Counted from the stretch's first letter, positions 52,855 to 61,304 are shown. The stretch: 64,000 bases of DNA from Epilithonimonas caeni DSM 17710 (GCF_000426465.1 NZ_AUFK01000013.1:476756-540755); one strand, 5' to 3'. Notes: generated by a model from the sequence alone, not told the origin. Numbers and translations: made by a program.

Positions 52855-54900
52855 ATGCAACTAGAAAATTATGCTTTAGGACGTTGGATAAAAGGAGAAG
52901 GTGAAGGGCAGGCTTTATATAATTCGATTAATGGCGAATTAGTAGCCACGGCAACTTCCAAAGGTTTGGATTTTGGCGAAATGATGGATTATGCCAGGAA
53001 AGTCGGCGGTCCCGCGCTCAGAAAAATGACGTTTCAGGAAAGAGGGCTGATGTTGAAGAAACTCGCTTTTCATCTTTTGGAAAAGAAAGAAACGTTCTAC
53101 AAAGTGAGTTGGGCAACAGGTGCAACCAAGACTGATAGCTGGGTGGATATCGAAGGCGGGATTGGAAACCTTTTCTCAAATGCATCTTTGAGAAGGCAAT
53201 TTCCCGACTTACCTTATTACATCGATGGCGATGCCGTGAAGCTTTCAAAAGAAGGAACATTCATCGGTCATCATATATGCACACCGAAACGTGGCGTTGC
53301 GATTCATATCAATGCATTTAATTTTCCGGTTTGGGGAATGCTGGAGAAAATTGCAGTCAATCTTTTGGCTGGTGTTCCGGCAATTGTGAAACCTGCAACA
53401 GCCACAAGTTTTCTAACAGAAGTTGTCGTTAAGGAAATCATCGCTTCTCAAATTTTACCTGAAGGAAGTCTTCAATTGATTTGTGGTTCCGCCAACGGAA
53501 TTCTGGATCATGTGACAATGGAAGATGTCGTGACGTTCACAGGTTCGGCTTCTACGGGAAAAATGCTGAAAGCGCATCCGAAGATTATTGAAGAATCGGT
53601 TCCGTTCAATTTGGAAGCAGATTCTTTGAACGCAATGGTTTTGGGAGAAGATGCAAAACCAGGAACTGTCGAATTTGATTTGTTCATCAAAGAAGCAGTT
53701 CGCGAAATGACAACTAAAGCCGGACAAAAATGTACAGCAGTCAGAAGATTATTGGTTCCTGCAAATTTGGTGGAAGATATTCAGATTGCTCTTGGACAAA
53801 GACTTTCCGGCGTCATCATCGGCGACCCGAATGTCGAAGGCGTGAGAATGGGTGCTTTGGCTAATAAAGACCAGGTGAAGGAAGTGTCCGGGAAAGTTCA
53901 GGAATTATCCAAAACCCAGGAAATCATTTTCGGAAATCTGGATAATTTCGAAGTGAAAGGTGCGGATAAAAACAAAGGAGCATTTATTTCCCCGATTTTA
54001 TTCCTTAATTCTGACCCTTTCAAATATACAGATTGCCATAACATCGAAGCTTTCGGCCCGGTCAGCACTATTATTCCTTATAATAATTTGGAAGAAGCGA
54101 TTGAACTGGCGAGAATGGGAAAAGGTTCACTTTGTTGTTCGGTTGTTACGGCTGATGATGATTTTGCAAGAGATTTTGTCATCGGAGCCGCATCAATGCA
54201 CGGACGGATTCTGATTCTCAATTCAGACTGTGCGAAAGAAAGTACAGGTCACGGTTCGCCTTTGCCAATGCTTATTCACGGCGGTCCAGGTAGAGCCGGT
54301 GGTGGCGAAGAGATGGGCGGGAAACGTGGCGTTCTTCATTATATGCAGCGTACGGCCATCCAAGGTTCTCCAACCACTTTAACGAATATCACGCAACAAT
54401 ATCAATACGGGGGAAAACAATGGGAAGATAATATTCATCCATTCAGAAAACACTTCGAAGAACTGAGAATCGGGGAAACTTACATCACGGCAAAACATAC
54501 CGTGACAGAATCTGATATCACGAATTTTGCTAATGTGTCCGGCGATAATTTCTATGCGCATATGGATGCGACATCGTTGGAAGGAACAATTTTCGAAGGA
54601 CGTGTTGCGCACGGCTATTTTATTTTGAGTAAAGCGGCAGGATTATTTGTTGACCCAAGAAAAGGCCCGGTTTTACTGAATTACGGTTTGGATGAATGTC
54701 GTTTTGTGAAACCGGTTTATCCGGGAATGACGATTGGCGTGAAGTTTACCTGCAAAGAAAAAATCAGTCAGGAAAAACGTGACGAAGAAGATATTGCCAA
54801 AGGAATTGTTCGCTGGTTAGTTGATGTTTATGACGAAACCGGTGAAACTGTGGCTATTGCTACGATTTTGACAATGGTGAAAAAATTGAATCAAGAGTAA
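52855..54900 (+). CDS. paaZ: Bifunctional ring-opening protein PaaZ
   Basis: A 681-residue fusion. The N-terminal aldehyde dehydrogenase (about 1-520) has VTFTGSASTGKML, the nucleophilic Cys in AGQKCTAVRRLLVP and GHGSPLPMLIHGGPGRAGGG-type sequence; it oxidises the semialdehyde. The C-terminal MaoC-like hydratase (about 545-680) has NVSGDNFYAHMDATS and GRVAHGYFILSKAAGLFV, hydrolysing oxepin-CoA. The domain order is as in E. coli. An 87-base spacer of TCTATCTGTCTACTATCTC type precedes it. Confidence 0.95.
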   Translation: MQLENYALGRWIKGEGEGQALYNSINGELVATATSKGLDFGEMMDYARKVGGPALRKMTFQERGLMLKKLAFHLLEKKETFYKVSWATGATKTDSWVDIEGGIGNLFSNASLRRQFPDLPYYIDGDAVKLSKEGTFIGHHICTPKRGVAIHINAFNFPVWGMLEKIAVNLLAGVPAIVKPATATSFLTEVVVKEIIASQILPEGSLQLICGSANGILDHVTMEDVVTFTGSASTGKMLKAHPKIIEESVPFNLEADSLNAMVLGEDAKPGTVEFDLFIKEAVREMTTKAGQKCTAVRRLLVPANLVEDIQIALGQRLSGVIIGDPNVEGVRMGALANKDQVKEVSGKVQELSKTQEIIFGNLDNFEVKGADKNKGAFISPILFLNSDPFKYTDCHNIEAFGPVSTIIPYNNLEEAIELARMGKGSLCCSVVTADDDFARDFVIGAASMHGRILILNSDCAKESTGHGSPLPMLIHGGPGRAGGGEEMGGKRGVLHYMQRTAIQGSPTTLTNITQQYQYGGKQWEDNIHPFRKHFEELRIGETYITAKHTVTESDITNFANVSGDNFYAHMDATSLEGTIFEGRVAHGYFILSKAAGLFVDPRKGPVLLNYGLDECRFVKPVYPGMTIGVKFTCKEKISQEKRDEEDIAKGIVRWLVDVYDETGETVAIATILTMVKKLNQE

Positions 54901-54909
54901 AATAATTTG

Positions 54910-55019
54910 GGCAGCTTAATCCGCCTTCCGCTCCCAATCTTTTTTGCAGACAACTTCAGTTTAAATAAAACTTGAGAATACGCAAAAAAGGATTTCCGCT
55001 CAAGTCGGGCTGCGGATTC
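54910..55019. repeat. Bipartite palindromic element, copy between paaZ and the hydratase
   Basis: GCAGCTTAATCCGCCTTCCG, CTCCCAATCTTTTTTGCAGA, then GGATTTCCGCTCAAGTCGGG and CTGCGGATTC. The end blocks are practically identical to those at 46770-46880; the middle differs. The hydratase ATG follows 48 bases later after an A/C-rich ATCAACCAACAACCAACAAC tract. Confidence 0.8.
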
Positions 55020-55066
55020 GATATATGAACAACCATCAACTATCAACCAACAACCAACAACAAAAA

Positions 55067-55822
55067 ATGGAAGCATACGTAACATCAACCATAGAAAACG
55101 GAATCGGAACCATCGAGTTCTTTCATCCGCAAAGCAATTCTATGCCGAGCTCGCAACTTAGAAATCTTGTAGAAGAAATTAATGATCTTAGTAAAAATGA
55201 TGAGGTCAAGGTGATCATTCTGAAAAGTGGGGGCGAAAAAGCCTTTTGTGCAGGCGCATCTTTTGATGAATTGATTTCTATAAAAGATTTCGAAACCGGG
55301 AAAACATTTTTCTCAGGCTTCGCCAATGTTATCAATGCAATGCGAAAATCCCCGAAATTGATCATTGCAAGAATCCACGGAAAAGCTGTGGGAGGAGGAG
55401 TTGGAATTGCCTGTGCTGCTGATTATACTTTCGCTACAGAAAATGCTTCGGTAAAACTGAGTGAATTGGCTGTTGGAATTGGACCTTTTGTTATCAGCCC
55501 TGTTGTAGAAAAGAAAATCGGAACTTCGGCTTTTGCGCAACTGGCAATCAATGCAACTGAATTTTACTCTGCTGAATGGGCAAGAGAAAAAAATATGTTC
55601 CAGGATATGTACGAAACGACGGAGGAAATGGATGCTGAAATCCAAATTCTTGCAGAGAAACTAGCAGCTTCAAACCCGGAAGCAATGTTCGAACTGAAAA
55701 ACATTCTTTGGAAAGGAACAGAGCACTGGGACCATCTCTTAACCGAGCGTGCGGCGGTCAGCGGACAATTGGTTCTGTCGGAGTTTACAGTGAATGCGAT
55801 TAATCGTTTTAAAAATAAATAA
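55067..55822 (+). CDS. Enoyl-CoA hydratase/isomerase (crotonase family)
   Basis: A 251-residue crotonase. The CoA oxyanion residues lie in AFCAGASFDEL and GKAVGGGVGIACAADYTFAT. The Glu matching E164 of rat crotonase is seen in SVKLSELAVGIGP, but the position of E144 is Gly (GGGVGIA). Such one-Glu members are often isomerases or have altered chemistry, so the sequence cannot say whether this is PaaF-like (hydratase) or PaaG-like (epoxide isomerase). Only one crotonase is present where most paa clusters carry two. The start at 55067 excludes a 14-residue N/Q-rich extension. Confidence 0.85.
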   Translation: MEAYVTSTIENGIGTIEFFHPQSNSMPSSQLRNLVEEINDLSKNDEVKVIILKSGGEKAFCAGASFDELISIKDFETGKTFFSGFANVINAMRKSPKLIIARIHGKAVGGGVGIACAADYTFATENASVKLSELAVGIGPFVISPVVEKKIGTSAFAQLAINATEFYSAEWAREKNMFQDMYETTEEMDAEIQILAEKLAASNPEAMFELKNILWKGTEHWDHLLTERAAVSGQLVLSEFTVNAINRFKNK

Positions 55823-55833
55823 ATGTCCAACTA

Positions 55834-55867
55834 AAAGGCCTTTTAAATTTTGAAAGGCTTTTGTTTT
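55834..55867 (+). terminator. Terminator of the paa region
   Basis: Imperfect stem AAAAGGCCTTT / AAAGGCTTTT (one bulged G) with a TTTGTTTTTT tail directly after the last paa gene. Confidence 0.7.
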
Positions 55868-55975
55868 TTATTCTTTGATAATTTTCTGAGTAATGTTATC
55901 TTTATCTGTTTTGATTTTCACGAGATAATTACCTTTTGGCAAATTGGAAGTATTGACTTCTTTTATTTTATTGAA
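55868..55975 (-). pseudogene. Remnant of a T9SS type A sorting domain
   Basis: On the minus strand, the frame ending with the stop at 55868-55870 reads VKLYYFGFNKIKEVNTSNL, then PKGNYLVKIKTDKDNITQ, then KIIKE. This is the C-terminal half of a type IX sorting domain (compare FAKGSYIVSIKYADGSKEST at 34193-35095). No start codon and no cargo part exist upstream; the frame runs into a hairpin at 56004-56033. It is a leftover of a lost exported protein. Confidence 0.75.
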
Positions 55976-56003
55976 ACCAAAATAATATAATTTTACAACA
56001 AAT

Positions 56004-56033
56004 AAAATCCCTTTCAAATCTGAAAGGGATTTT
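56004..56033. terminator. Bidirectional hairpin
   Basis: Perfect 13-base stem AAAATCCCTTTCA / TGAAAGGGATTTT with a four-base loop, T-rich outward. It separates the sorting-domain remnant from the region to its right. Confidence 0.75.
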
Positions 56034-56202
56034 CTCCATTTAAGGGATTAAGTTGCTGATCCGACTCATAACTTAATTTTCTGAATTTCTCATCATTATT
56101 AGTTTCTAATCTTGAAGCGTTCTGCCGATGAGAACAGAACTTGCTAACTATTATATATGAATTTGTGTCTGTATCTTCTTGTACAAAGATATTATAATAC
56201 AC
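56014..56202 (-). CDS. Doubtful small open reading frame
   Basis: A possible 62-residue peptide, MYYNIFVQEDTDTNSYIIV onward to LNGENPFQI, with no recognised domain. Its last codons run through the stem of the hairpin at 56004-56033. It lies in a stretch with no other gene between 55868 and 56344, and has no promoter match. It may be a decayed part of the lost exported gene or noise. Confidence 0.2.
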   Translation of the reverse strand: MYYNIFVQEDTDTNSYIIVSKFCSHRQNASRLETNNDEKFRKLSYESDQQLNPLNGENPFQI

Positions 56203-56276
56203 ACGTGTGGAAACAGAGCAGAAATTACCAATTTTATGATTAAGTATTTATACGGAAATGTTTTTGAATCAATAAA

Positions 56277-56310
56277 AAAGCTTCATCAAAAAATGTATTG
56301 ATGAAGCTTT
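56277..56310 (-). terminator. Terminator after the 56344-56679 gene
   Basis: Perfect 12-base stem AAAGCTTCATCA / TGATGAAGCTTT with a 10-base loop; on the minus strand followed by TTTTTTATTG. Confidence 0.8.
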
Positions 56311-56343
56311 AAAAATATGAAGCAGGTCTGTCTTATTTTTGCT

Positions 56344-56679
56344 TTAAAAAAAATGATCGCTAGATTCTAATATTACCGATTTTTCATTGGTTTTATTTCT
56401 AGATCTTGTGACACAAAAAACATTTTCTCTTGTTTGTATTACTTCAAATGAGCTGTAAACCGTTCCAATAGAAACAAATGGCTTTGCCGTAAAAACGCCT
56501 CTCGGCGTTCTGATCATCGCTGAAACCTGAACGATAGGACAGATTCCCCGTTTTTCTGATTCCCAATTAGTATTAGGTTTCACAAAAAAATAATGACTGG
56601 AACAAAAGACAGTCATATAAGAGATCTCGCCTGAGATGATGTAATTGGTAGAGTTTATTATTTCTATTGGGGAAGACAT
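56344..56679 (-). CDS. Hypothetical small protein
   Basis: A 111-residue protein starting MSSPIEIINSTNYIISGEIS; the start at 56679 is preferred over an ATG at 56724. It is beta-rich with alternating hydrophobics (YMTVFCSSHYFFVKP, GVFTAKPFVSIGTVYSSFEV) and no signal peptide or domain I recognise. Its strand, its terminator and its position directly downstream of the two-component operon suggest it may be expressed with or controlled by that operon. Confidence 0.5.
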   Translation of the reverse strand: MSSPIEIINSTNYIISGEISYMTVFCSSHYFFVKPNTNWESEKRGICPIVQVSAMIRTPRGVFTAKPFVSIGTVYSSFEVIQTRENVFCVTRSRNKTNEKSVILESSDHFF

Positions 56680-56778
56680 ATTGTAAAAAATTAGATAATT
56701 GTTTTTTACATTTTCATACTTCAAAGAAATAATAAAAAATAATCCTGTATTAGAGTAAAAATACTGAATTTTTAGAAA

Positions 56779-57459
56779 CTATAGTTTAATTGAAACAGAA
56801 TGGATGTTATTAATAACGGCATAGATAACAATCCCTACCGTGTTTTTGGCGCCAATCTTGTCAAGTATCCGTTGGCGGTGGCTTTCCACAGTTCTGGGAC
56901 TTAGGAACAATACATCAGCGATCTCCTGATTGGTCTTTTCCTGGCAGATCAGTTTTACAACATCTATTTCTCGGTTGGTAAGTGTTTCTTCGTTTTCAAA
57001 TAATGATTTTTTTCGGGAAGGAGTATTCATATAAGATAGAAGCATTTCATGATCTTCTTTTGTAAAATACATTCCGTTCTGGTCAACAGCTTCTATGGCT
57101 TCTATAAAAGTCTTTTTATCAGAGTTTTTTGGAAGAAAAGCAGAAACGCCCAGTTTGATCATATAACCCAGAACACTACTTTTGTAATGTGAAGAAAGAA
57201 TGATGATCTTCAGGGTGGGATAGTTTTTTTTCAGGATCTCTACAAGTTCGAATCCATCCATTGGCTGCATCTGTACATCGATCATGGCGATATCCGGAAA
57301 ATCAGCCGGGTCTATTTTCCCCAGATGTTCCAAGATCTCTTTACCGGATGTGGCTGCAAAATCTACTGAGATATTTGTTTGTGCGGAAAGCAGCATTTTG
57401 ATTCCTTCCAGAATGAGCTGTTCATCATCCACCAAAACAAGTTTAATTTTTCCACTCAT
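56779..57459 (-). CDS. NarL/LuxR-type response regulator
   Basis: A 226-residue DNA-binding regulator. The receiver domain has D11/D12, phosphoacceptor D61 (IAMIDVQMQPMDGF), S90 (IIILSSHY) and K111 (FLPKNS). The LuxR-type HTH ends the protein (LTNREIDVVKLICQEKTNQE, then LSPRTVESHRQRILDKIGAK). It is paired with the histidine kinase that ends 2 bases before its ATG, and is the last gene of a four-gene minus-strand operon. Confidence 0.94.
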   Translation of the reverse strand: MSGKIKLVLVDDEQLILEGIKMLLSAQTNISVDFAATSGKEILEHLGKIDPADFPDIAMIDVQMQPMDGFELVEILKKNYPTLKIIILSSHYKSSVLGYMIKLGVSAFLPKNSDKKTFIEAIEAVDQNGMYFTKEDHEMLLSYMNTPSRKKSLFENEETLTNREIDVVKLICQEKTNQEIADVLFLSPRTVESHRQRILDKIGAKNTVGIVIYAVINNIHSVSIKL

Positions 57460-57461
57460 AA

Positions 57462-58190
57462 TTAATTAGGGATATTAATGATCAATCGGCTTCCTTTCCC
57501 GATTTTGTTTTTCCATTTGTAAAAGCCTTGCACGGAGCTGATCCTGGATTCGATATTTTTGATTCCCATTCCTTTGCCTGCTTTTTCGTAATCGAAACCT
57601 TGTCCGTTATCAGAAAGTATCATGGCCAGATATTTCTGATGATTTCTAATGTAAACCATTACTTCATTAGCATTCGAGTGTTTCATGACATTGGTCGTGA
57701 ATTCCTGAATCACTCTGTAGATCTGGACTTCTGTAAATATATCCTTTTTCTGATAAGCAGGGTCTATCTGCAGCATGAGATTTATTTTATGGGCAAGGTT
57801 ACTAACCAGTTCTTGTAAATATAAAACCAGACCCAGCTTTTCCAAATTCACAGGATAAAGTGAATGAGAGATATTTCTTGTAGAATCGATAAGTTCTGTG
57901 ATTTGCGAAGTAATGACCTTTTTGGTTGCTTCCTGATTTTCAGGTTCAAGATTATTGAGCCAGAGCGATAGGATATTCAGTCTGTTTCCGATATCGTCAT
58001 GTACAGATATGGCAATTCGTTTTCTTTCGTCTTCCTGTCCTTTGATATGTTCCATAGCCAGTTCCTGCTGATGATCCAGCTCTGCCTGAAACTGGATGTC
58101 CTTTTCTTTGATAATGCGCTGAATAAAACTTCGGTACACTAATAATATAAAGGATATTATGATTATCAGAACGACAATCAGTAAGACCAA
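57462..58190 (-). CDS. HisKA_3-type sensor histidine kinase without a sensor domain
   Basis: A 242-residue NarX/DesK-family kinase. One membrane helix (about 1-18) leads into a coiled-coil, then the dimerisation helix with phospho-His64 (RIAISVHDDIGNRLNIL), then the HATPase domain with VIQEFTTNVMKHSNANEV (N-box), SDNGQGFDYEKAGKGMGIKN (G1/G2). No extracellular domain exists, so sensing may rely on the 7-helix protein encoded just upstream. The start is TTG at 58190, 18 bases after that gene's stop; no ATG fits. Confidence 0.9.
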   Translation of the reverse strand: MVLLIVVLIIIISFILLVYRSFIQRIIKEKDIQFQAELDHQQELAMEHIKGQEDERKRIAISVHDDIGNRLNILSLWLNNLEPENQEATKKVITSQITELIDSTRNISHSLYPVNLEKLGLVLYLQELVSNLAHKINLMLQIDPAYQKKDIFTEVQIYRVIQEFTTNVMKHSNANEVMVYIRNHQKYLAMILSDNGQGFDYEKAGKGMGIKNIESRISSVQGFYKWKNKIGKGSRLIINIPN

Positions 58191-58207
58191 AAAGATGATA
58201 TTGAGTT

Positions 58208-58813
58208 TTATTTCTTTAATTTTAAAAACGTATATAAAAATGTTAAATATAAGACGACAAGCAGTATATTATTGATGGCCCAGATTATAAAAAAAGATTC
58301 GGGGTCAAATCTGAGCACTTGATGCTGCAACATAAAAATAAAAATGCTTACGGTGTAATACAAAAAAAGCATTCCGTCCAAAAAAAGAAATTGGCTTTTA
58401 GTTGAATGTCTTATCTCCTGAATTAGCGAATATGCGATAAGGCAGATAATGACCAAATTAGATAATGCCTTGGAGTAATCGTTTTCATAATGCGGAAATA
58501 TGTGACTCGCAGTCAGAAATGCCAGACTTAAAAGTATTATAGGAATAAAATAATATCTGCTAAAATTGAGTTTTTTTAAGAAAGTTCCACTAAGCAAGAA
58601 GAACTCTCCGGCAATATAGATAGGATAGAGATGGGTATGGGTTTGTTTTATTTTGAAAAACATAATGATCTCTATACAAAACACGAAAAAGGCATAATAG
58701 ATATACCATCTTTCATTTTTTGTAAAGAACTTAAGCTTTATGATTGCAATGATAAGCGCAATTCCCAGAAAAATATCTGCTAATGTAGCACAGATCTCAA
58801 ATATCTTTTCCAC
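58208..58813 (-). CDS. Seven-helix membrane protein of the two-component operon
   Basis: A 201-residue protein with about seven hydrophobic helices (IFLGIALIIAIIKL, YYAFFVFCIEIIMFF, FIPIILLSLAFLTA and others) joined by short loops; no known family is recognised. Basic residues lie mostly on one side. It lies between the 247-residue soluble protein (3-base gap) and the kinase, so it may be the sensor or a partner of the sensor-less kinase, similar in logic to 7TM-linked kinases. Confidence 0.65.
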   Translation of the reverse strand: MEKIFEICATLADIFLGIALIIAIIKLKFFTKNERWYIYYAFFVFCIEIIMFFKIKQTHTHLYPIYIAGEFFLLSGTFLKKLNFSRYYFIPIILLSLAFLTASHIFPHYENDYSKALSNLVIICLIAYSLIQEIRHSTKSQFLFLDGMLFLYYTVSIFIFMLQHQVLRFDPESFFIIWAINNILLVVLYLTFLYTFLKLKK

Positions 58814-58816
58814 AAT

Positions 58817-59560
58817 TTATCCTATTGTTGATGCTGTATAGGGCGGATATGGCCTTGACCAGTCATACGTATTGGATGGCAACTTTGTGGTCACATTTTT
58901 CAAACTCGGGTCATCAAAACAAGAAATGAAGATCAGAGTTGGCAGCAATCGCTGATATACAGCCGAATATTTCAATCCAAATGCACAAACAATACTTGTG
59001 GCATCATCCTGATTTTGCAAGAGGTCTGCCTTGGGCACATAAAAGCTTTGAAATATCCTTTCCCCATTGAACTCGTTGGACTCCAGACTTAGCCAGTCCA
59101 TGCCGTTTTCTCTCCAGGATTCTATCTCATCAACAGCAATTTGTTGTGCTGTTACCGGCTGTTGCAGGATCGGGAAATTTACATCTGTATCATTATCATG
59201 TTTTGTAAGGTCCTTGGACAATATATAATTATTGGTCATGGTATAGGTCTTGGTCTGGGTCAGCGTAAGGTCATTCTCCAAGAATCCTAGCGGGGCATAC
59301 TCATAATAATCTAATATTTTTATATCACCAAAAGTTGTTCTTGGAGCCAGTATCAGAATCAATTCACCTCTCTGTACACCAATATCGAGACGGAAGTAGG
59401 TCTCCGTTTCGTTATTGTATGCAAGCCAGTCTATCTGGTCAGGGAACAATGTGAAAACCTTTTGTGGTGATATAAGGCTTTGGATATCAGAATAATTCGA
59501 TTTTGACAGATTCCAGTTGTCTATGGCAACGTTATACTTTTCGAAAGTTAAATCAGACAT
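58817..59560 (-). CDS. Hypothetical soluble protein of the two-component operon
   Basis: A 247-residue protein without a signal peptide or membrane helix. Aromatic- and acid-rich stretches such as QIDWLAYNNETETYFRLDIG, ILDYYEYAPLGFLEN and a Pro-rich tail (DWSRPYPPYTAS) are seen, but no family is recognised. It is the first gene of the operon with the membrane protein, kinase and regulator. It could be an effector or ligand-handling component; this is a guess from position. Confidence 0.6.
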   Translation of the reverse strand: MSDLTFEKYNVAIDNWNLSKSNYSDIQSLISPQKVFTLFPDQIDWLAYNNETETYFRLDIGVQRGELILILAPRTTFGDIKILDYYEYAPLGFLENDLTLTQTKTYTMTNNYILSKDLTKHDNDTDVNFPILQQPVTAQQIAVDEIESWRENGMDWLSLESNEFNGERIFQSFYVPKADLLQNQDDATSIVCAFGLKYSAVYQRLLPTLIFISCFDDPSLKNVTTKLPSNTYDWSRPYPPYTASTIG

Positions 59561-59691
59561 ATTTTCTCAATTTTTAGTTTGGTATAAAAATATGCAAAGA
59601 ATTTTATTGAAGCAATATTAATAATCTATTATTACTAGGTAAACGATAAAAGTTATGAATTAAGCGGGATTTTTAATTTTCGGAATAAATA

Positions 59692-59722
59692 TTTGCAGAA
59701 TAAAAAAGTTTTCTTATTTTTG
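59692..59722 (+). promoter_or_regulatory. Strong promoter of rpmE2
   Basis: TTTG at 59692-59695, 19-base spacer, TATTTTTG at 59715-59722: both boxes perfect with ideal spacing. A 73-base leader follows before the ATG. Confidence 0.8.
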
Positions 59723-59795
59723 CATCCTCAAAACCAGAGTTGCTGGATCCATTAGTCCGAAACTCATATTATAACAAATTTTAAAACTTCTGAAA

Positions 59796-60047
59796 ATGAA
59801 ACAAGGCATACACCCAGAAAATTATAGATTGGTAGTTTTCAAAGATATGAGCAACGATGAAATGTTCCTTTGTAAATCTACTGCTGATACCAAAGATACG
59901 ATTGAGTTCGAAGGACAAGAATATCCTTTGATCAAAATGGAGATCTCTTCAACTTCTCACCCTTTCTACACAGGTAAAACTAAATTGGTTGACACGGCTG
60001 GTAGAGTTGATAAGTTCATGAACAAATACAAAAAATTCGCTAAATAA
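59796..60047 (+). CDS. rpmE2: 50S ribosomal protein L31, type B
   Basis: An 83-residue protein of the large ribosomal subunit. [40 protein letters not shown] and [11 protein letters not shown] are the L31 type B pattern, and the zinc-binding Cys pairs of type A are missing (one Cys only). Type B is the non-zinc form common in Bacteroidota. A good terminator follows at 60070. Confidence 0.97.
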   Translation: MKQGIHPENYRLVVFKDMSNDEMFLCKSTADTKDTIEFEGQEYPLIKMEISSTSHPFYTGKTKLVDTAGRVDKFMNKYKKFAK

Positions 60048-60069
60048 TCTTAGCTGATTTTATAAATAC

Positions 60070-60097
60070 AAGCCTTTCGTTTTCGGAAGGCTTTTTT
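60070..60097 (+). terminator. Terminator of rpmE2
   Basis: AAGCCTT / AAGGCTT (60070-60076 and 60087-60093) with T-run after. Confidence 0.8.
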
Positions 60098-60102
60098 ATT
60101 TG

Positions 60103-60110
60103 TAAATTTG
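60103..60110 (+). promoter_or_regulatory. -7 box before the GlmU-like gene
   Basis: TAAATTTG directly after the rpmE2 terminator, 33 bases before the ATG at 60144. The -33 position has TTTT/TTTC only. Confidence 0.45.
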
Positions 60111-60143
60111 CCCAACTTTGAACACGAAAATTAAAACTGAACG

Positions 60144-61304
60144 ATGCAATTAGTATTCTCAGATGCACAATATTGGGAAGATTTCCTTCCATTGACTTTC
60201 ACAAGACCTGTTGCAGAAATGCGAATGGGAATCCTGACCTTCTCGGAAAGATGGAAAAAACTTCTTGATATAGATGATGTTTTTTATATAACTGAAAATT
60301 ATCTTCAGGATAAATTCAAAAAACCGGAACCTAAACAAAGTCTTTTCATTGTCCCAAATTTCTTTCCCTCGAAAGACGTTTTAAAACAGATCAAAGACCT
60401 ACAACCGGGAGAAGCTTTGGTTTATGAAAATGAGATTCTTGTGGCAAACATCAATATGGATAATTTTTCTTTGAACCAGATCAATAAAATGACGGACATT
60501 CATGAGAAATTATTATTCATAGAAAAACCAACGGATATTTTTTCACATAACGATTTTGCCATCAATTTCGATTTCGATTTGATAAAAGGAAATAGGGATT
60601 CTCAGGAATTATCGCCTACGAATGGTTTTATAGGAGACAGGGAAAACCTATTTATAGAAGAAGGCGCTGTTGTAGAATATTCTACGATCAATTGTAAAAC
60701 TGGCAGGATCTATATCGGAAAGAATGCGGAAATCATGGAAGGCTCCAATATTCGTGGTTCTCTCGCGCTTTGCGAAGACTCGAAAATAAACTTAGGAACC
60801 AAATTATATGGTGGAACTACGATTGGGCCACATTCCAAAGTCGGTGGAGAGGTCAATAACATTGTGATCTTTGGTTATACCAACAAAGGTCACGATGGTT
60901 TCGTGGGCAATTCTGTAATCGGGGAATGGTGTAATTTGGGAGCAGATACCAATTCGTCAAATCTTAAAAATAACTATGCTTCCGTAAAACTTTGGAATTA
61001 TAGAAAGAAAAGATTTCTCGACACAGGATTGCAGTTTTGTGGACTGATAATGGGGGACCATTCCAAAACGGCGATCAATACACAACTTAATACGGGAACT
61101 GTGGTTGGTGTTGCGGCTAATATCTTCAAATCCGGTTTCCCGCCAAATTTAGTGGATAGCTTTTCCTGGGGAGGAATGAAGGGTGATGAGAAATTCAAAT
61201 TAGAAAAATCCTATGAAGTTGCGGAAAAAGCGATGGAACGCAGAAAAATAGCAATTACAGAAGTGGACAAAGACATTTTGAAGCATATATATAATGAGTT
61301 TTAA
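60144..61304 (+). CDS. GlmU-family sugar nucleotidyltransferase-like protein
   Basis: A 386-residue protein of the Bacteroidota GlmU-like type. The N-terminal part (about 1-150) resembles a reduced nucleotidyltransferase fold (LTFTRPVAEMRMGILTFSERW). The C-terminal half is a left-handed beta-helix of hexapeptide repeats (about 165-330, INCKTGRIYIGKNAEIMEGS, KINLGTKLYGGTTIGPHSKV). It is not the classical GlmU: the pyrophosphorylase signature GxGTRM is absent. It is predicted to act in sugar nucleotide metabolism but the substrate is uncertain. Confidence 0.85.
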   Translation: MQLVFSDAQYWEDFLPLTFTRPVAEMRMGILTFSERWKKLLDIDDVFYITENYLQDKFKKPEPKQSLFIVPNFFPSKDVLKQIKDLQPGEALVYENEILVANINMDNFSLNQINKMTDIHEKLLFIEKPTDIFSHNDFAINFDFDLIKGNRDSQELSPTNGFIGDRENLFIEEGAVVEYSTINCKTGRIYIGKNAEIMEGSNIRGSLALCEDSKINLGTKLYGGTTIGPHSKVGGEVNNIVIFGYTNKGHDGFVGNSVIGEWCNLGADTNSSNLKNNYASVKLWNYRKKRFLDTGLQFCGLIMGDHSKTAINTQLNTGTVVGVAANIFKSGFPPNLVDSFSWGGMKGDEKFKLEKSYEVAEKAMERRKIAITEVDKDILKHIYNEF

